In this document: one piece after another, positions 1-6,538 of the stretch
Layout: each line of letters starts with the position of its first letter
Numbering within the stretch: position 1 is the first letter of the stretch
From: Ruthenibacterium lactatiformans
Lineage (GTDB): Bacteria > Bacillota > Clostridia > Oscillospirales > Ruminococcaceae
Assembly: GCF_000949455.1 (NCBI RefSeq)
Contig: NZ_JXXK01000043.1
Coordinates: 1 to 24,611, forward strand
DNA length: 24,611 nucleotides
Direction of reading: 5' to 3'
Notes under the pieces: generated by a model
What the model was told of the DNA's origin: nothing
Databases searched by the model: none
The model's input: the letters and a program-made list of their open reading frames with translations, nothing else
Translations under genes and position numbers: made by a program

Positions 1-114
1 ATTTTGTAATATTTTTTGTGAAAATACTCCATTTGTTTTTTCGTCAAATTTAAAATATCATGCATTTTGTCACAAGTCAAGAGAAAATAAAAATATTTTT
101 ATTTTATTTTTATA

Positions 115-143
115 TTGAAAAAACATTTTTTCTAAATTATAAT
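115..143 (+). promoter_or_regulatory. Sigma-A type promoter of the dehydrogenase gene
   Basis: TTGAAA (115-120) and a perfect TATAAT (138-143) are separated by exactly 17 bp in a very AT-rich stretch. Transcription should start near 150, which leaves a leader of about 88 nt. Any start codon at 142 would lie inside the -10 box, which supports the start at 238. The leader can pair CCAACA (148-153) with TGTTGG (179-184), with GCTG/CAGC inside, so a small 5' hairpin is possible. No riboswitch was recognised, and bases 1-110 show only AT-rich sequence. Confidence 0.7.
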
Positions 144-237
144 GATTCCAACAGCTGGTACTGTCTGCACAGCGCTTGTGTTGGGGCAACCCGGGCGGCA
201 TTCAAACGTAAAAAAGCAAATACAGGAGGATATTTTG

Positions 238-1314
238 ATGGAAATGCAAAACGACTATATGAATCTGCGCGTTGGCGCAGGTAAATTTTTTTATGGACAT
301 GGCTGTATCCGGGAGCTCGCAACCGAGGTAAAGCGGCTGGGCGGCAAGCCCCTGTTGCTCGGCGGCCCCGGTTCTGTCAAACGCATCCTGGAATTGAGCG
401 GCGGCGCCTTTGAAGCGGAGGGCATCCATCCGATCGTATGCGCACACACAGAGGCTTGCTCGCGCCGATGGGCGAATGCATATGTGTCTCTTGCCCGGCA
501 GGAGGGATGCACCCTTATTTTGGGCGTGGGCGGCGGCAAATGCCTTGACCTTGCCAAATGCGCCGCCACCTTTGGCGGGATGGACTTGATCTGTGTCCCC
601 ACCTCGGTGGCCACCTGCGTGGCATCTTCTTCAGTGTGCATTATGTATCACGATGATGGTAAGCCCGACGGATCAGTAGCCATGAACAAAGAGGTAGATG
701 TTGTTATTGCCGACACTGATGTAATTGCCACTGCTCCCAAGCGCACTTTAGCCGCCGGGATTTTTGACTCTATTGCCAAATTGCCTGAAGTAATACACAA
801 TACCAATGTCAACTCATATCGGGATTGTACTCTGGAAAAATATATCTGCGCTGTAAATTCAAAGGCTATTTACAATTTTTTAATGGGTGAGGGTTGCAAC
901 GTATACGATAATGGGGTTGCTTCTGGCCGTCTCACTGATGTGATTTTGACCAATCTTCTACATACTTCGGTTGTAAGCGGTTTTTCCTGCGGAGTAAACC
1001 AGTTGGCTCTAGCCCATGGGCTATATGATTGTGTGCGCCGGTCGTTTACCAAGGAAGCCAGCCATATGTTGCACGGAGAAATTGTGGCAGTCGGCGTTTT
1101 GATGCAACTACATTTTAATCAGACGAGTGAAAGGGACATCAAGGAAGTTCGGGCTCTGATGGTTCACATGCAACTTCCCACTACCTTAGCGCAACTTGGT
1201 ATAGAGCCGAATGAAGAAAATCTCCGGGTGTTGGTAGAATATCTTATTTCCTCTACCGGGCTTTGTCTCGCAGATGAAACTCGTCTACGTCAAGCATTAG
1301 AACAAATTATTTAA
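238..1314 (+). CDS. Iron-containing alcohol dehydrogenase / glycerol dehydrogenase family protein
   Basis: This is an intact 358-residue NAD(P)-dependent dehydrogenase of the GldA-like branch of the metal-containing alcohol dehydrogenases, whose usual size is about 360. The nucleotide-binding motif GVGGGK is at residues 96-101, followed by the GldA-like D104. The three metal ligands expected for GldA are all present with the right order and spacing: D177 (in AAGIFDS), H260 (in LAHGLYD) and H279 (in LHGEIVAVG). The start was chosen at 238 because AGGAGGA (224-230) lies 7 nt upstream and the promoter -10 box excludes the longer reading at 142. Family members oxidise glycerol, glycerol-phosphate or related polyols; the substrate cannot be read from sequence. 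The gene stands alone with its own promoter, beside mobile-element debris. Cytoplasmic (inferred). Confidence 0.88.
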   Translation: MEMQNDYMNLRVGAGKFFYGHGCIRELATEVKRLGGKPLLLGGPGSVKRILELSGGAFEAEGIHPIVCAHTEACSRRWANAYVSLARQEGCTLILGVGGGKCLDLAKCAATFGGMDLICVPTSVATCVASSSVCIMYHDDGKPDGSVAMNKEVDVVIADTDVIATAPKRTLAAGIFDSIAKLPEVIHNTNVNSYRDCTLEKYICAVNSKAIYNFLMGEGCNVYDNGVASGRLTDVILTNLLHTSVVSGFSCGVNQLALAHGLYDCVRRSFTKEASHMLHGEIVAVGVLMQLHFNQTSERDIKEVRALMVHMQLPTTLAQLGIEPNEENLRVLVEYLISSTGLCLADETRLRQALEQII

Positions 1315-1627
1315 TTTTCACCCGCAGTGGTATATACATTGCGTAATGTATCATCCCAATGATAGGCGTATTTGTCGGATGCATCCTAAATTAAGAATAC
1401 TGTAAGGCTTGTTCCCTCTGTACTGCTGGGGACTTGAGTAAATCCCAGGAAAGCATATGAGCAGCACCCCGCAGGAAGTCGAATGGTTCGATCAAACGCA
1501 TTCCCGACTCATGACACATCAAATCACCCCCCAATGCAGTCTGTTAGGAAACTATCATTGATTTTGTCCGGAGAGAAAACTCTTCGGACAAAAAGACTTA
1601 CAGAGCTTTTGAATCAACCAATAATTT
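1315..1627. other. Intergenic stretch without a recognisable gene
   Basis: No supported gene is seen here. A weak 7-bp hairpin (ATACATT/AATGTAT, 1334-1351) follows the dehydrogenase stop but has no T-run, so it is at best a poor terminator. A 10-bp stem (1566-1575 with 1580-1589, one G-T pair, AAAA loop) lies 40 bp before the HU remnant and also lacks a T-run. Short open frames here have no family resemblance. Confidence 0.4.
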
Positions 1628-1915
1628 ATGTTAAACAAAAGGGCACGTTGCACAAATTACTCAAAGAGCAGGAAACAACTGTGAGGAAGCGAAAAGATTT
1701 TTAGATGCCTTTTATGGTGTCCTAGAAGACGCATTAGTTAGTGGAGAGGTTGTCCAACTTATACAAGGACGGGTATTTTTACCGTACGCGAGATTTCAGG
1801 TCATAATAGATTTAATCACAATACAAAACAGTCCATTGATATTTTTGCCAAGAAATCTCCTGTTTTCAAGGCAGGCAAGAACCTTAAAGAAGAAGTCAAT
1901 AGATTGAGTATCTAA
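1628..1915 (+). pseudogene. HU-family DNA-binding protein, broken by two frameshifts
   Basis: Reading three frames in turn rebuilds an HU/IHF-type chromosomal protein of normal length, about 95 residues. An ATG at 1628 gives MLNKRA. After a shift, VAQITQRAGNNCEEAKRF continues with LDAFYGVLEDALVSGEVVQL, the dimerisation helices of HU. After a second shift near 1770 come IFTVRE, a degenerate arm region, then KSPVFKAGKNLKEEVNRL, the characteristic HU C-terminus. The stop is at 1913-1915. HU coats and bends DNA. Neither intact half alone could fold as HU, so this copy is taken as dead. It sits between a chromosomal-type gene and transposon relics, which suggests it came with a mobile element. Confidence is high for the family and moderate for the exact start. 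Confidence 0.75.
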
Positions 1916-2208
1916 TCATTGAACTGCGCTTCGGTGGGTATACTCCAGACAGTGTAGATGTAATGAAGGCACATAATCTTAGTTGGATTGCGCATTCCCT
2001 TGTCCATATTGTGTTCCAACCGTATGGGAGCTATGACGTAGGAAACAGCTATTTGTTCAGATGGCGAAGTCTGAGGGAATAAAGCAGTATTATCTAGTGA
2101 TGTATGTGTCCCAGAAGTCGAAACTCCATCCGCATTGATTCTTTAATGAAATCGGTTTAATTGTAAGTGTCAAAGTTCCAAAGACACACAAAAAACCGAG
2201 GAAAAGCC
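1916..2208 (+). other. Coding-like fragments in two frames, unidentified
   Basis: From 1920 a frame reads IELRFGGYTPDSVDVMKAHN and continues to a TAA at 2080-2082. A second frame then gives MAKSEGIKQYYLVMYVSQKS up to a TGA near 2137. The two overlap around 2060 and could be one frameshifted gene of about 70 residues. I do not recognise the family. There is no ribosome binding site of note and no intact gene. Confidence 0.3.
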
Positions 2209-3535
2209 ATGCGAAATAAATATGTGCAGATGTCGCTGCTGGACATCTACCACAATGTCGGGAAAGGTCTTAAAAACGATAAGCCGGAGCTTTTCAAACT
2301 GCTGGACGAACACATCAACTGGGATGAACTCGTCTCGGATACGTTCTGTCACGCCTTTTATCAGCGCTTTGGCCGCAACCGCAAATGTGATTTGGATAGC
2401 TTTATCAAGTCCCTGTTTTTACAGCGGATTTTCCATTATGTTGAGGACATTCGACCGCTCACCACCCTGCGGTTCAGCTATGAAATGGCTGATTACTGCG
2501 GTTTCGCTAAGGTTCCTGACGCCACTAAGCTTACATGTTTCAAACATGATTTCTACGATTACATCCGAGTGGTCTTTGAACGGCTCGTGGATTTGACGGA
2601 ACCGATTTACCGTGAGATAATAGATGAGGCGTTTTCTGATTTGCTCATTTTCAACACGACCGGCATCGAAAGCTATGTGGCCGAAAACAGCCTGAAGTAT
2701 CTGAATACACAAGTGGGAAAGAATGTGAAGTATTCCGGCATCGCGATGTTCAACCCCTCCGTAAAAATTCAATACATTAATGGGTACATGTGCTACGTGC
2801 AACGCGCGACGGTTCTCATAAATGGTTTGGGCACTGTGCGGCATTTAGAGTTGTTTGACGAAGCTTTCCGCGAAAAGGATTCGGAAGGACCGAGAGACAC
2901 TCGCACGAAAACACCTGAAATTGATAAGAAAATTGGAGATTTCACTTCTTTAAAGTCTGTGCTGCGAGACTTTCAGGTGACTCATCCAGTTTTCCGTTAC
3001 GGTACCTTTGCGAGCGACGTCGCATTTGGCAGTTACGACAATTACGCTTTTTGATGAAAGATTTTGCTTTGCCAAAGCACTAATCCCCATCAATCTTCGC
3101 GGCAGGATACTGGCTGCAATGAAAACAGAACGCCTCTTTTCCCGGTCGACGGTACGCCGTTTAAACCATAAGGCAGGGCGAATGGAACGCACCGTTTTCC
3201 TCGCCTTAAATATATCTGCCCGAAATCCTTGCCGATAAAAGCTGGATGGCAGATTTACTTGGCTTTGTCATTGCTAAAATCTATGTACGTCCTCAAAATA
3301 CGGACGTTACGCTTACATTCAGTTAAATAGAAACCGGTGACTGTACCTTGGCATTTCCCGCGGCGATCTCTTTTTTGAATCAATTCTTAAGCATCGTACC
3401 GCTGTTGAACGTTCCATCAACACATTCAAAGACACACGTGGCGGCCACCAAAGTCGGCCTTTTCCTTGCCGGTATCGTTCAACTTCTTTGCGTCCTGCTT
3501 GCTGACAAATTACATGACGCTAAACTCGCTCGCAT
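2209..3535 (+). pseudogene. Degenerate DUF772 / IS1182-like DDE transposase
   Basis: An open frame runs to a TGA at 3052-3054, and matching pieces continue in other frames to about 3535. The N-terminal DUF772-type region reads WDELVSDTFCHAFYQRFGRN with a later FAKVPDATKLTCFKHDF, typical of IS5/IS1182-like transposases. The catalytic core shows NTTGIE where the family normally has DTTGIE, so the first catalytic Asp is Asn (codon 2653-2655). The second Asp survives in SDVAFGSYDNY. A shift at the T5 run before 3054 breaks the frame. Downstream pieces include ALIPINLRGR, PLFPVDGTPFKP, KYICPKSLP, RSINTFKDT and LFLAGIVQLLCVLLADKLHD, the usual C-terminal order. The family is about 480-500 residues long. 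The likely start is ATG 2209; an in-frame ATG at 2167 is possible. No terminal repeats were identified. Confidence 0.75.
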
Positions 3536-4332
3536 GCCCCGCAGGCCCATCATTTCCCGCACAATGCGGTCCGAGCTTTTTACCAGCCCCACAAGGACCA
3601 GCATGTTGAAGATTATTTCCGTCACATAGGTCCAAACCATCGAAACCGCTGAGCCTGACGGCGCCGCGGGCGACCCGCTGCCCATATATGCGGAAAAGAT
3701 CAGGCAGGACAGCACGATGACCGCACCTTGCAGACACACGCCCACATATCCCTTGAGGAACGCCTTCCCCGTAGCCGCCGTCTCGCTGCTGCCAAACGCC
3801 GCGATGGGCACCGGGGCCAAAGCCGCGTAAATATATATTTTGAAAAAACGGCTATACACCGTCATGATCAGGATAAAGGAAAGCACGGTAATGAACAGGC
3901 TGCCCAAAATCGTCACGAGCCACAGCGGGATGGATGCGAGAAAGCCCACGTTTCCGATGGCCGCGCTGATCTCGCCGGGCAATGTGCCCACATTTCCCGC
4001 CATACCGCCCATCTGCCCGGCCATCGTGCTTACAACGCCGCCACAAAATGCAGGAAATACCGCAAAGCCGCCTCCGGGCGGCGCAGCTCCTGAAAGTTTA
4101 CCGTGTTTTTGAACAGCCCCATGGCGAAAAACAGAACCAGCAGCCCATACCCGATGGCCTGCAGCGCGCCGTTGATCTGCTCAACGATGTTCCATATCCC
4201 ACCGTCTTTAAATTCCTGCGGCGTCATGCTCACAAGCTGCCAGATCTCCGCCAGCTTCTCATTCCACGTCGCCAATGCGTTTTCCAGATTCTCTACGATC
4301 CAGTTGTCATCCAAATGATTTCGCACCTCCAA
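3536..4332 (-). pseudogene. VirB6/TrbL-like conjugal transfer membrane protein, internally deleted
   Basis: This is the minus-strand remnant of a polytopic inner-membrane channel protein of ICE conjugation machinery (TrbL/VirB6-like). The first 100 codons (from 4332, TTG start, or a second TTG at about 4315 better placed for the GGAGG) end at a TAA just after LRYFLHFVAAL. A second frame then resumes with VVSTMAGQMGG, long hydrophobic helices, the segment AALAPVPIAAFGSSE and KSSDRIVREMMGL, the usual C-terminal signature. Relatives have a further stretch between these halves, so a deletion with loss of frame near 4030 is likely. The normal end is near 3542. The open frame then runs on to 3479 through the tail of the oppositely oriented transposase, so an insertion or deletion removed the natural stop. 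No other transfer genes remain nearby. Confidence 0.7.
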
Positions 4333-4368
4333 AACGAACAGGGCGGCCGTTTCCGGTCGCCCTGTTCG
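4331..4368 (-). terminator. Rho-independent terminator of the toxin-antitoxin operon
   Basis: An 11-bp perfect stem (4335-4345 with 4358-4368, CGAACAGGGCG paired with CGCCCTGTTCG) has a 12-nt loop. Read on the minus strand, the stem is followed by TTTT (4331-4334). It lies 17 nt past the toxin stop, so it should end the toxin-antitoxin transcript. Confidence 0.75.
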
Positions 4369-4384
4369 TCAAACTCTTTTCGAT

Positions 4385-4699
4385 TCACCGAATCAACCAT
4401 TGATAGTCCTGTCGGCAGTCTACAATAAAATCCACAAATACTTTACGCTCTGCAACTTGATATACCATTAAATAATGCTCTGCAAAAAGCAACTTGCGAT
4501 ATTTATGTGGCGGCAAATATGCATCATTCAGCTCCGGCGCTCTTTTGGGAAACTGTGACAGAGAAGCAGCGCTTTCTTCGAACATTTGCACAAGGCGTTC
4601 CGCTGCTTCATCATTGAACTCCGCAAGAAAAGCCGCCTGTTCTACCAGCATTTTCATAGCACCCGGTCTAATTTCTACATCGTAAACCTTTTCATCCAT
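4385..4699 (-). CDS. RelE/ParE family toxin
   Basis: This is a 104-residue protein with the RelE/ParE pattern: an N-terminal beta strand (VYDVEIRPGAMKML), two long helices (EQAAFLAEFNDEAAERLVQMF, then a P-x-R turn in FPKRAPEL), and a C-terminal sheet (YRKLLFAEHYLMVYQV...VFVDFIVDCRQDY). Proteins of this fold are ribosome-dependent mRNA interferases or gyrase poisons; which one cannot be told here. Its start overlaps the antitoxin's last 8 bases, so translation is coupled. The pair has its own promoter and terminator and no frameshifts, unlike almost everything around it, which fits selection for a functional addiction module. Normal length for the family. Confidence 0.82.
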   Translation of the reverse strand: MDEKVYDVEIRPGAMKMLVEQAAFLAEFNDEAAERLVQMFEESAASLSQFPKRAPELNDAYLPPHKYRKLLFAEHYLMVYQVAERKVFVDFIVDCRQDYQWLIR

Positions 4700-4973
4700 G
4701 CCGTTTTTTTGCCTCCTGGATCGCCTGACGCATTGCTACTGCTACCTCCTGAGGCGTATACCCCTGTGCACCATTCAAACGGTCTTCTTCCGCGGCAAGA
4801 AGTTCTTCCCGCAATTTCAACATTTTTTCACGGCGGGAAAAGGCTTCGATATCCATCACCACAAGATCTCCTTCGCCGTTTTTGGTTAAATAGACTGGCT
4901 CTCCTGTGGATTTGCACAGTGCCGAAATTTCGTTGTAGTTGTTGCGAATGGATGCTGACGGCTTGATATTCAA
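4692..4973 (-). CDS. Phd/YefM family antitoxin
   Basis: This 93-residue antitoxin belongs to the Phd/YefM group. The N-terminal DNA-binding/dimerisation part reads IKPSASIRNNYNEISALCKS, followed by the family pattern EPVYLTKNGEGDLVVMDIEAF. A charged C-terminal tail (LREELLAAEEDRLNGAQGYT...) is expected to wrap the toxin. The start is a TTG at 4971-4973, chosen because GGGAGG (4982-4987, read on minus) lies 8 nt upstream and no ATG fits. The gene precedes and overlaps the toxin by 8 bases. It is probably autoregulated through the palindrome at 4997-5014, as known for YefM/Phd. Confidence 0.82.
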   Translation of the reverse strand: MNIKPSASIRNNYNEISALCKSTGEPVYLTKNGEGDLVVMDIEAFSRREKMLKLREELLAAEEDRLNGAQGYTPQEVAVAMRQAIQEAKKRHG

Positions 4974-4996
4974 ATTGGTCGCCTCCCATATAGCAT

Positions 4997-5037
4997 TATT
5001 ATATACATATAATACTCTTATAACGATATCCCGTCAA
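4997..5037 (-). promoter_or_regulatory. Toxin-antitoxin promoter with palindromic operator
   Basis: On the minus strand TTGACG (5032-5037) and TATTAT (5009-5014) are separated by 17 bp. A perfect inverted repeat TATTATAT-GT-ATATAATA (4997-5014) covers the -10 box and the start point. This is the layout expected for a Phd/YefM-type autorepressor that blocks RNA polymerase. Confidence 0.7.
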
Positions 5038-5138
5038 CCTCCACTGCATATTGTCTACACCGTAATAAAGTTCAAAAGTAGGGTAAGCACCCGGCGCCTT
5101 ACCGTATTACTGCGGTAGGTTTCCAAGAACTCCCCTCC

Positions 5139-5172
5139 GAACCGGACTTACACCGCTCAGCGTATCCGGCTC
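5139..5172 (-). ncRNA. Group II intron domain V
   Basis: Read on the minus strand this is a 34-nt hairpin starting GAGCCGGATAC and ending GTAAGTCCGGTTC. It has the standard domain V length, the AGCCG/CGGTT closing stem with the catalytic AGC triad at its base, and the two-nucleotide bulge region. It lies 9 nt after the maturase stop, the usual place. Domain V is the catalytic heart of the ribozyme; here it survives without domain I. Confidence 0.72.
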
Positions 5173-5180
5173 TCCAGAAA

Positions 5181-5593
5181 TCAGTATAATTTTCCAGCGT
5201 GTAACAAATCATGACAGGCGGTACACAAAACCATCGTCTTGCGTCTGCGCCCAATCATCGCCCGTTCCCATAGGGCTTTTCCCTTCAAATCCTTTAATCT
5301 GCGTACATGGTGAACTTCCAAGTCCACATTTTCCGTTTCACACCACTTACACTTCCGTGCTTTTAGCCTTTGAATCAGACTGCAAGGGCTGATACGAAAA
5401 TAGCTCTTGGCAATCGTATCAAATTCGCCCGTTACTACTTCCGTTTGTATCCGAAAACTTTCGTTATAGAATAAGGCCGTTTTCATTCCGAATTTCGTCT
5501 CATAGCGGATTCCAAAGTCCTTGCCAATGCGATACTTATCTCTGATGCTTCTAACCTTTGTGTGGTACTTTGCGGCGAGAGTCTTATACACCC
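5181..5593 (-). pseudogene. ltrA: Group II intron maturase, C-terminal X and HNH domains only
   Basis: The frame encodes about 137 residues of an LtrA-like intron protein. The X/thumb (maturase) region reads KTLAAKYHTKVRSIRDKYRI...GIRYETKFGMKTALFYNE. It is followed by an HNH endonuclease: CKWCETENVDLEVHHVRRL, then RRRKTMVLCTACHDLLHAGKL, with both zinc-binding Cys pairs and the HH motif kept. Full proteins are about 600 residues with reverse transcriptase motifs 0-7 first; all of those are missing. Upstream in-frame codons (to 5735) are out-of-frame reading of a DUF3991 gene, not maturase. The HNH would nick the target DNA second strand in an intact intron. Not functional for retrohoming as it stands. 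Confidence 0.8.
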
Positions 5594-6059
5594 CGCAGCC
5601 TCGCATGGGCCGGATTTCCCGATTCATCAAAGCCCACAAAAACACAGTTCGTGTATTCCCGTTCTGCTGTCTTGCGGTTTGTGCCATAGACGCGGCCTGT
5701 ATGAAAGCAGAATGCAAGGACCTCATCGCAGACACCGCGCCCCGTCAGATATTGATATGCTTTGAAATGATCGCCGCGCGGCGGTAATGCAAAGCCGACG
5801 TTCTTTTCCTCGGTTACAGGAGGAGAAGAAAGGAAAGGCGCATCCGCGCAGACGATCTGCATCGCCGTTGTTCCTCCTACGCCCTGCTGTGCCAATTCCA
5901 TTTCCCATTGGCGCCCACTTTCAAGCTGTCATGGTCGTAGTGCGCATACTCTGTGCGCCCTACACGTTTGAAGCGCTCTGGCTGGTGGTGCAGTAAAAAA
6001 GACAATGTGTTCACCGCTTTGGCCACTCTGACTTGTTCTTCTGTTACATATGGCTTCAC
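5588..6059 (-). pseudogene. DUF3991/TOPRIM mobile-element protein, frameshifted N-terminal fragment
   Basis: A GTG-start frame (6057-6059) gives YVTEEQVRVAKAVNTLSFLL, KRVGRTEYAHYDHDSLKV and NGKWNWHSR. This matches the zinc-finger-like start of ICE-borne DUF3991/TOPRIM (primase-like) proteins. A one-base loss near 5881-5884 breaks the frame; restoring one base gives GVGGTTAMQ, the expected continuation. The second frame then shows FALPPRGDHFKAYQYLTGRG and NCVFVGFDESGNPAHARLRG, the DUF3991 core. It ends abruptly at about 5590 where group II intron sequence begins, so the TOPRIM half is gone. A short internal deletion between the two parts is likely. Such proteins are thought to help plasmid/ICE DNA processing. 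Confidence 0.65.
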
Positions 6060-6480
6060 TTCGCAAGGCGAGTGGTTCAGAAGAAGACTAATGTCGATAA
6101 TGAAAAAAGAAAAATTCCCTTTGGGATTGCAAATATCATGTGGTGTTACCGATAGTAATCTTAATCACACAGGAATTTACCTCTATTCCAAAGGCAAAAT
6201 TATGATTCATTTGACTTTTGACTATAAAGTTGGAAAATTTCATTGCTCAACCGAGGAATATAAAGTCTTGAAAAATTCATCCGGCTGTATATGCAGGCCG
6301 ACAATATGGAACGGGAACATATCTATTTCCGGGGACAGGCAGACGCTTTGGCCTATCTGAATAAGGTTGGCGCTTTCAAAATGGAACAATGGCTCAAGAC
6401 GTTGCGGAGTGATATGCACCGTTTGAAAGAATATCTGCATATAAAACAAAGTAAAATATGCAGAAAAGCCGCTCATGGGG
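6060..6480 (+). other. Two unidentified coding-like fragments
   Basis: From ATG 6091 or 6100 a frame gives MKKEKFPLGLQISCG...GKIMIHLTFDYKVGKFHCST...EEYKVLKN, which looks like an N-terminal fragment of about 60 residues. From about 6264 another frame reads SLEKFIRLYMQADNMEREHI, then YFRGQADALAYLNKVGAF, which looks like the C-terminal end of a mobile-element protein. Neither was assigned to a family. The second frame runs into the palindromes upstream of the Fic gene. Confidence 0.3.
6434..6464. repeat. Palindrome 1 upstream of the Fic gene
   Basis: TCTGCATAT (6434-6442) and its exact complement ATATGCAGA (6456-6464) are separated by 13 bp. The motif is the core of the larger palindrome at 6485-6522. 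The two palindrome centres are about 54-55 bp apart, near five helical turns. Confidence 0.75.
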
Positions 6481-6484
6481 TTGA

Positions 6485-6522
6485 TTATCTGCATATAAAA
6501 TGGTAATATTATATGCAGATAA
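6485..6522. promoter_or_regulatory. Palindrome 2 (14-bp arms) just upstream of the Fic start, probable operator
   Basis: TTATCTGCATATAA (6485-6498) and the perfect complement TTATATGCAGATAA (6509-6522) flank a 10-bp spacer. The right arm ends 4 bp before the ribosome binding site GGAGG (6527-6531). An operator is inferred from position and symmetry. A hairpin hiding the ribosome binding site region is another option. Confidence 0.65.
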
Positions 6523-6538
6523 AAATGGAGGATGTGGA

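Larger units (their letters stand above)
5060..5593 (-). mobile_element. 5'-truncated group II intron (3' part only)
   Basis: The minus strand carries the last third of a bacterial group II intron: the X and HNH regions of its maturase, then domain V and probably domain VI. The intron 5' end, domains I-III and the reverse transcriptase fingers/palm are absent. At about 5588-5593 the maturase frame meets a DUF3991 gene fragment. The 3' boundary was not fixed and is given as about 5060, after a hairpin that could be domain VI (CCTACCG...CGGTAAGG on minus). Confidence 0.7.

Noticed and set aside
142..237. N-terminal extension of the dehydrogenase from an ATG at 142
   Set aside because: The ATG overlaps the perfect -10 box (138-143), so it would not be transcribed. 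A good ribosome binding site and start exist at 224-240.
1438..1520. A second tRNA-like segment (GGTTCGATC at about 1482-1490)
   Set aside because: The flanking bases do not form a T-stem or acceptor strand and there is no CCA end.
6485..6522. Rho-independent terminator upstream of the Fic gene
   Set aside because: The palindrome is AT-rich with a 10-bp spacer, no GC-rich stem and no T-run at its end, so it fits an operator better.
6434..6522. Short CRISPR array from the repeated TCTGCATAT motif
   Set aside because: There are only four short copies in alternating orientation with unequal spacing and no cas genes. The symmetry points to protein-binding sites.
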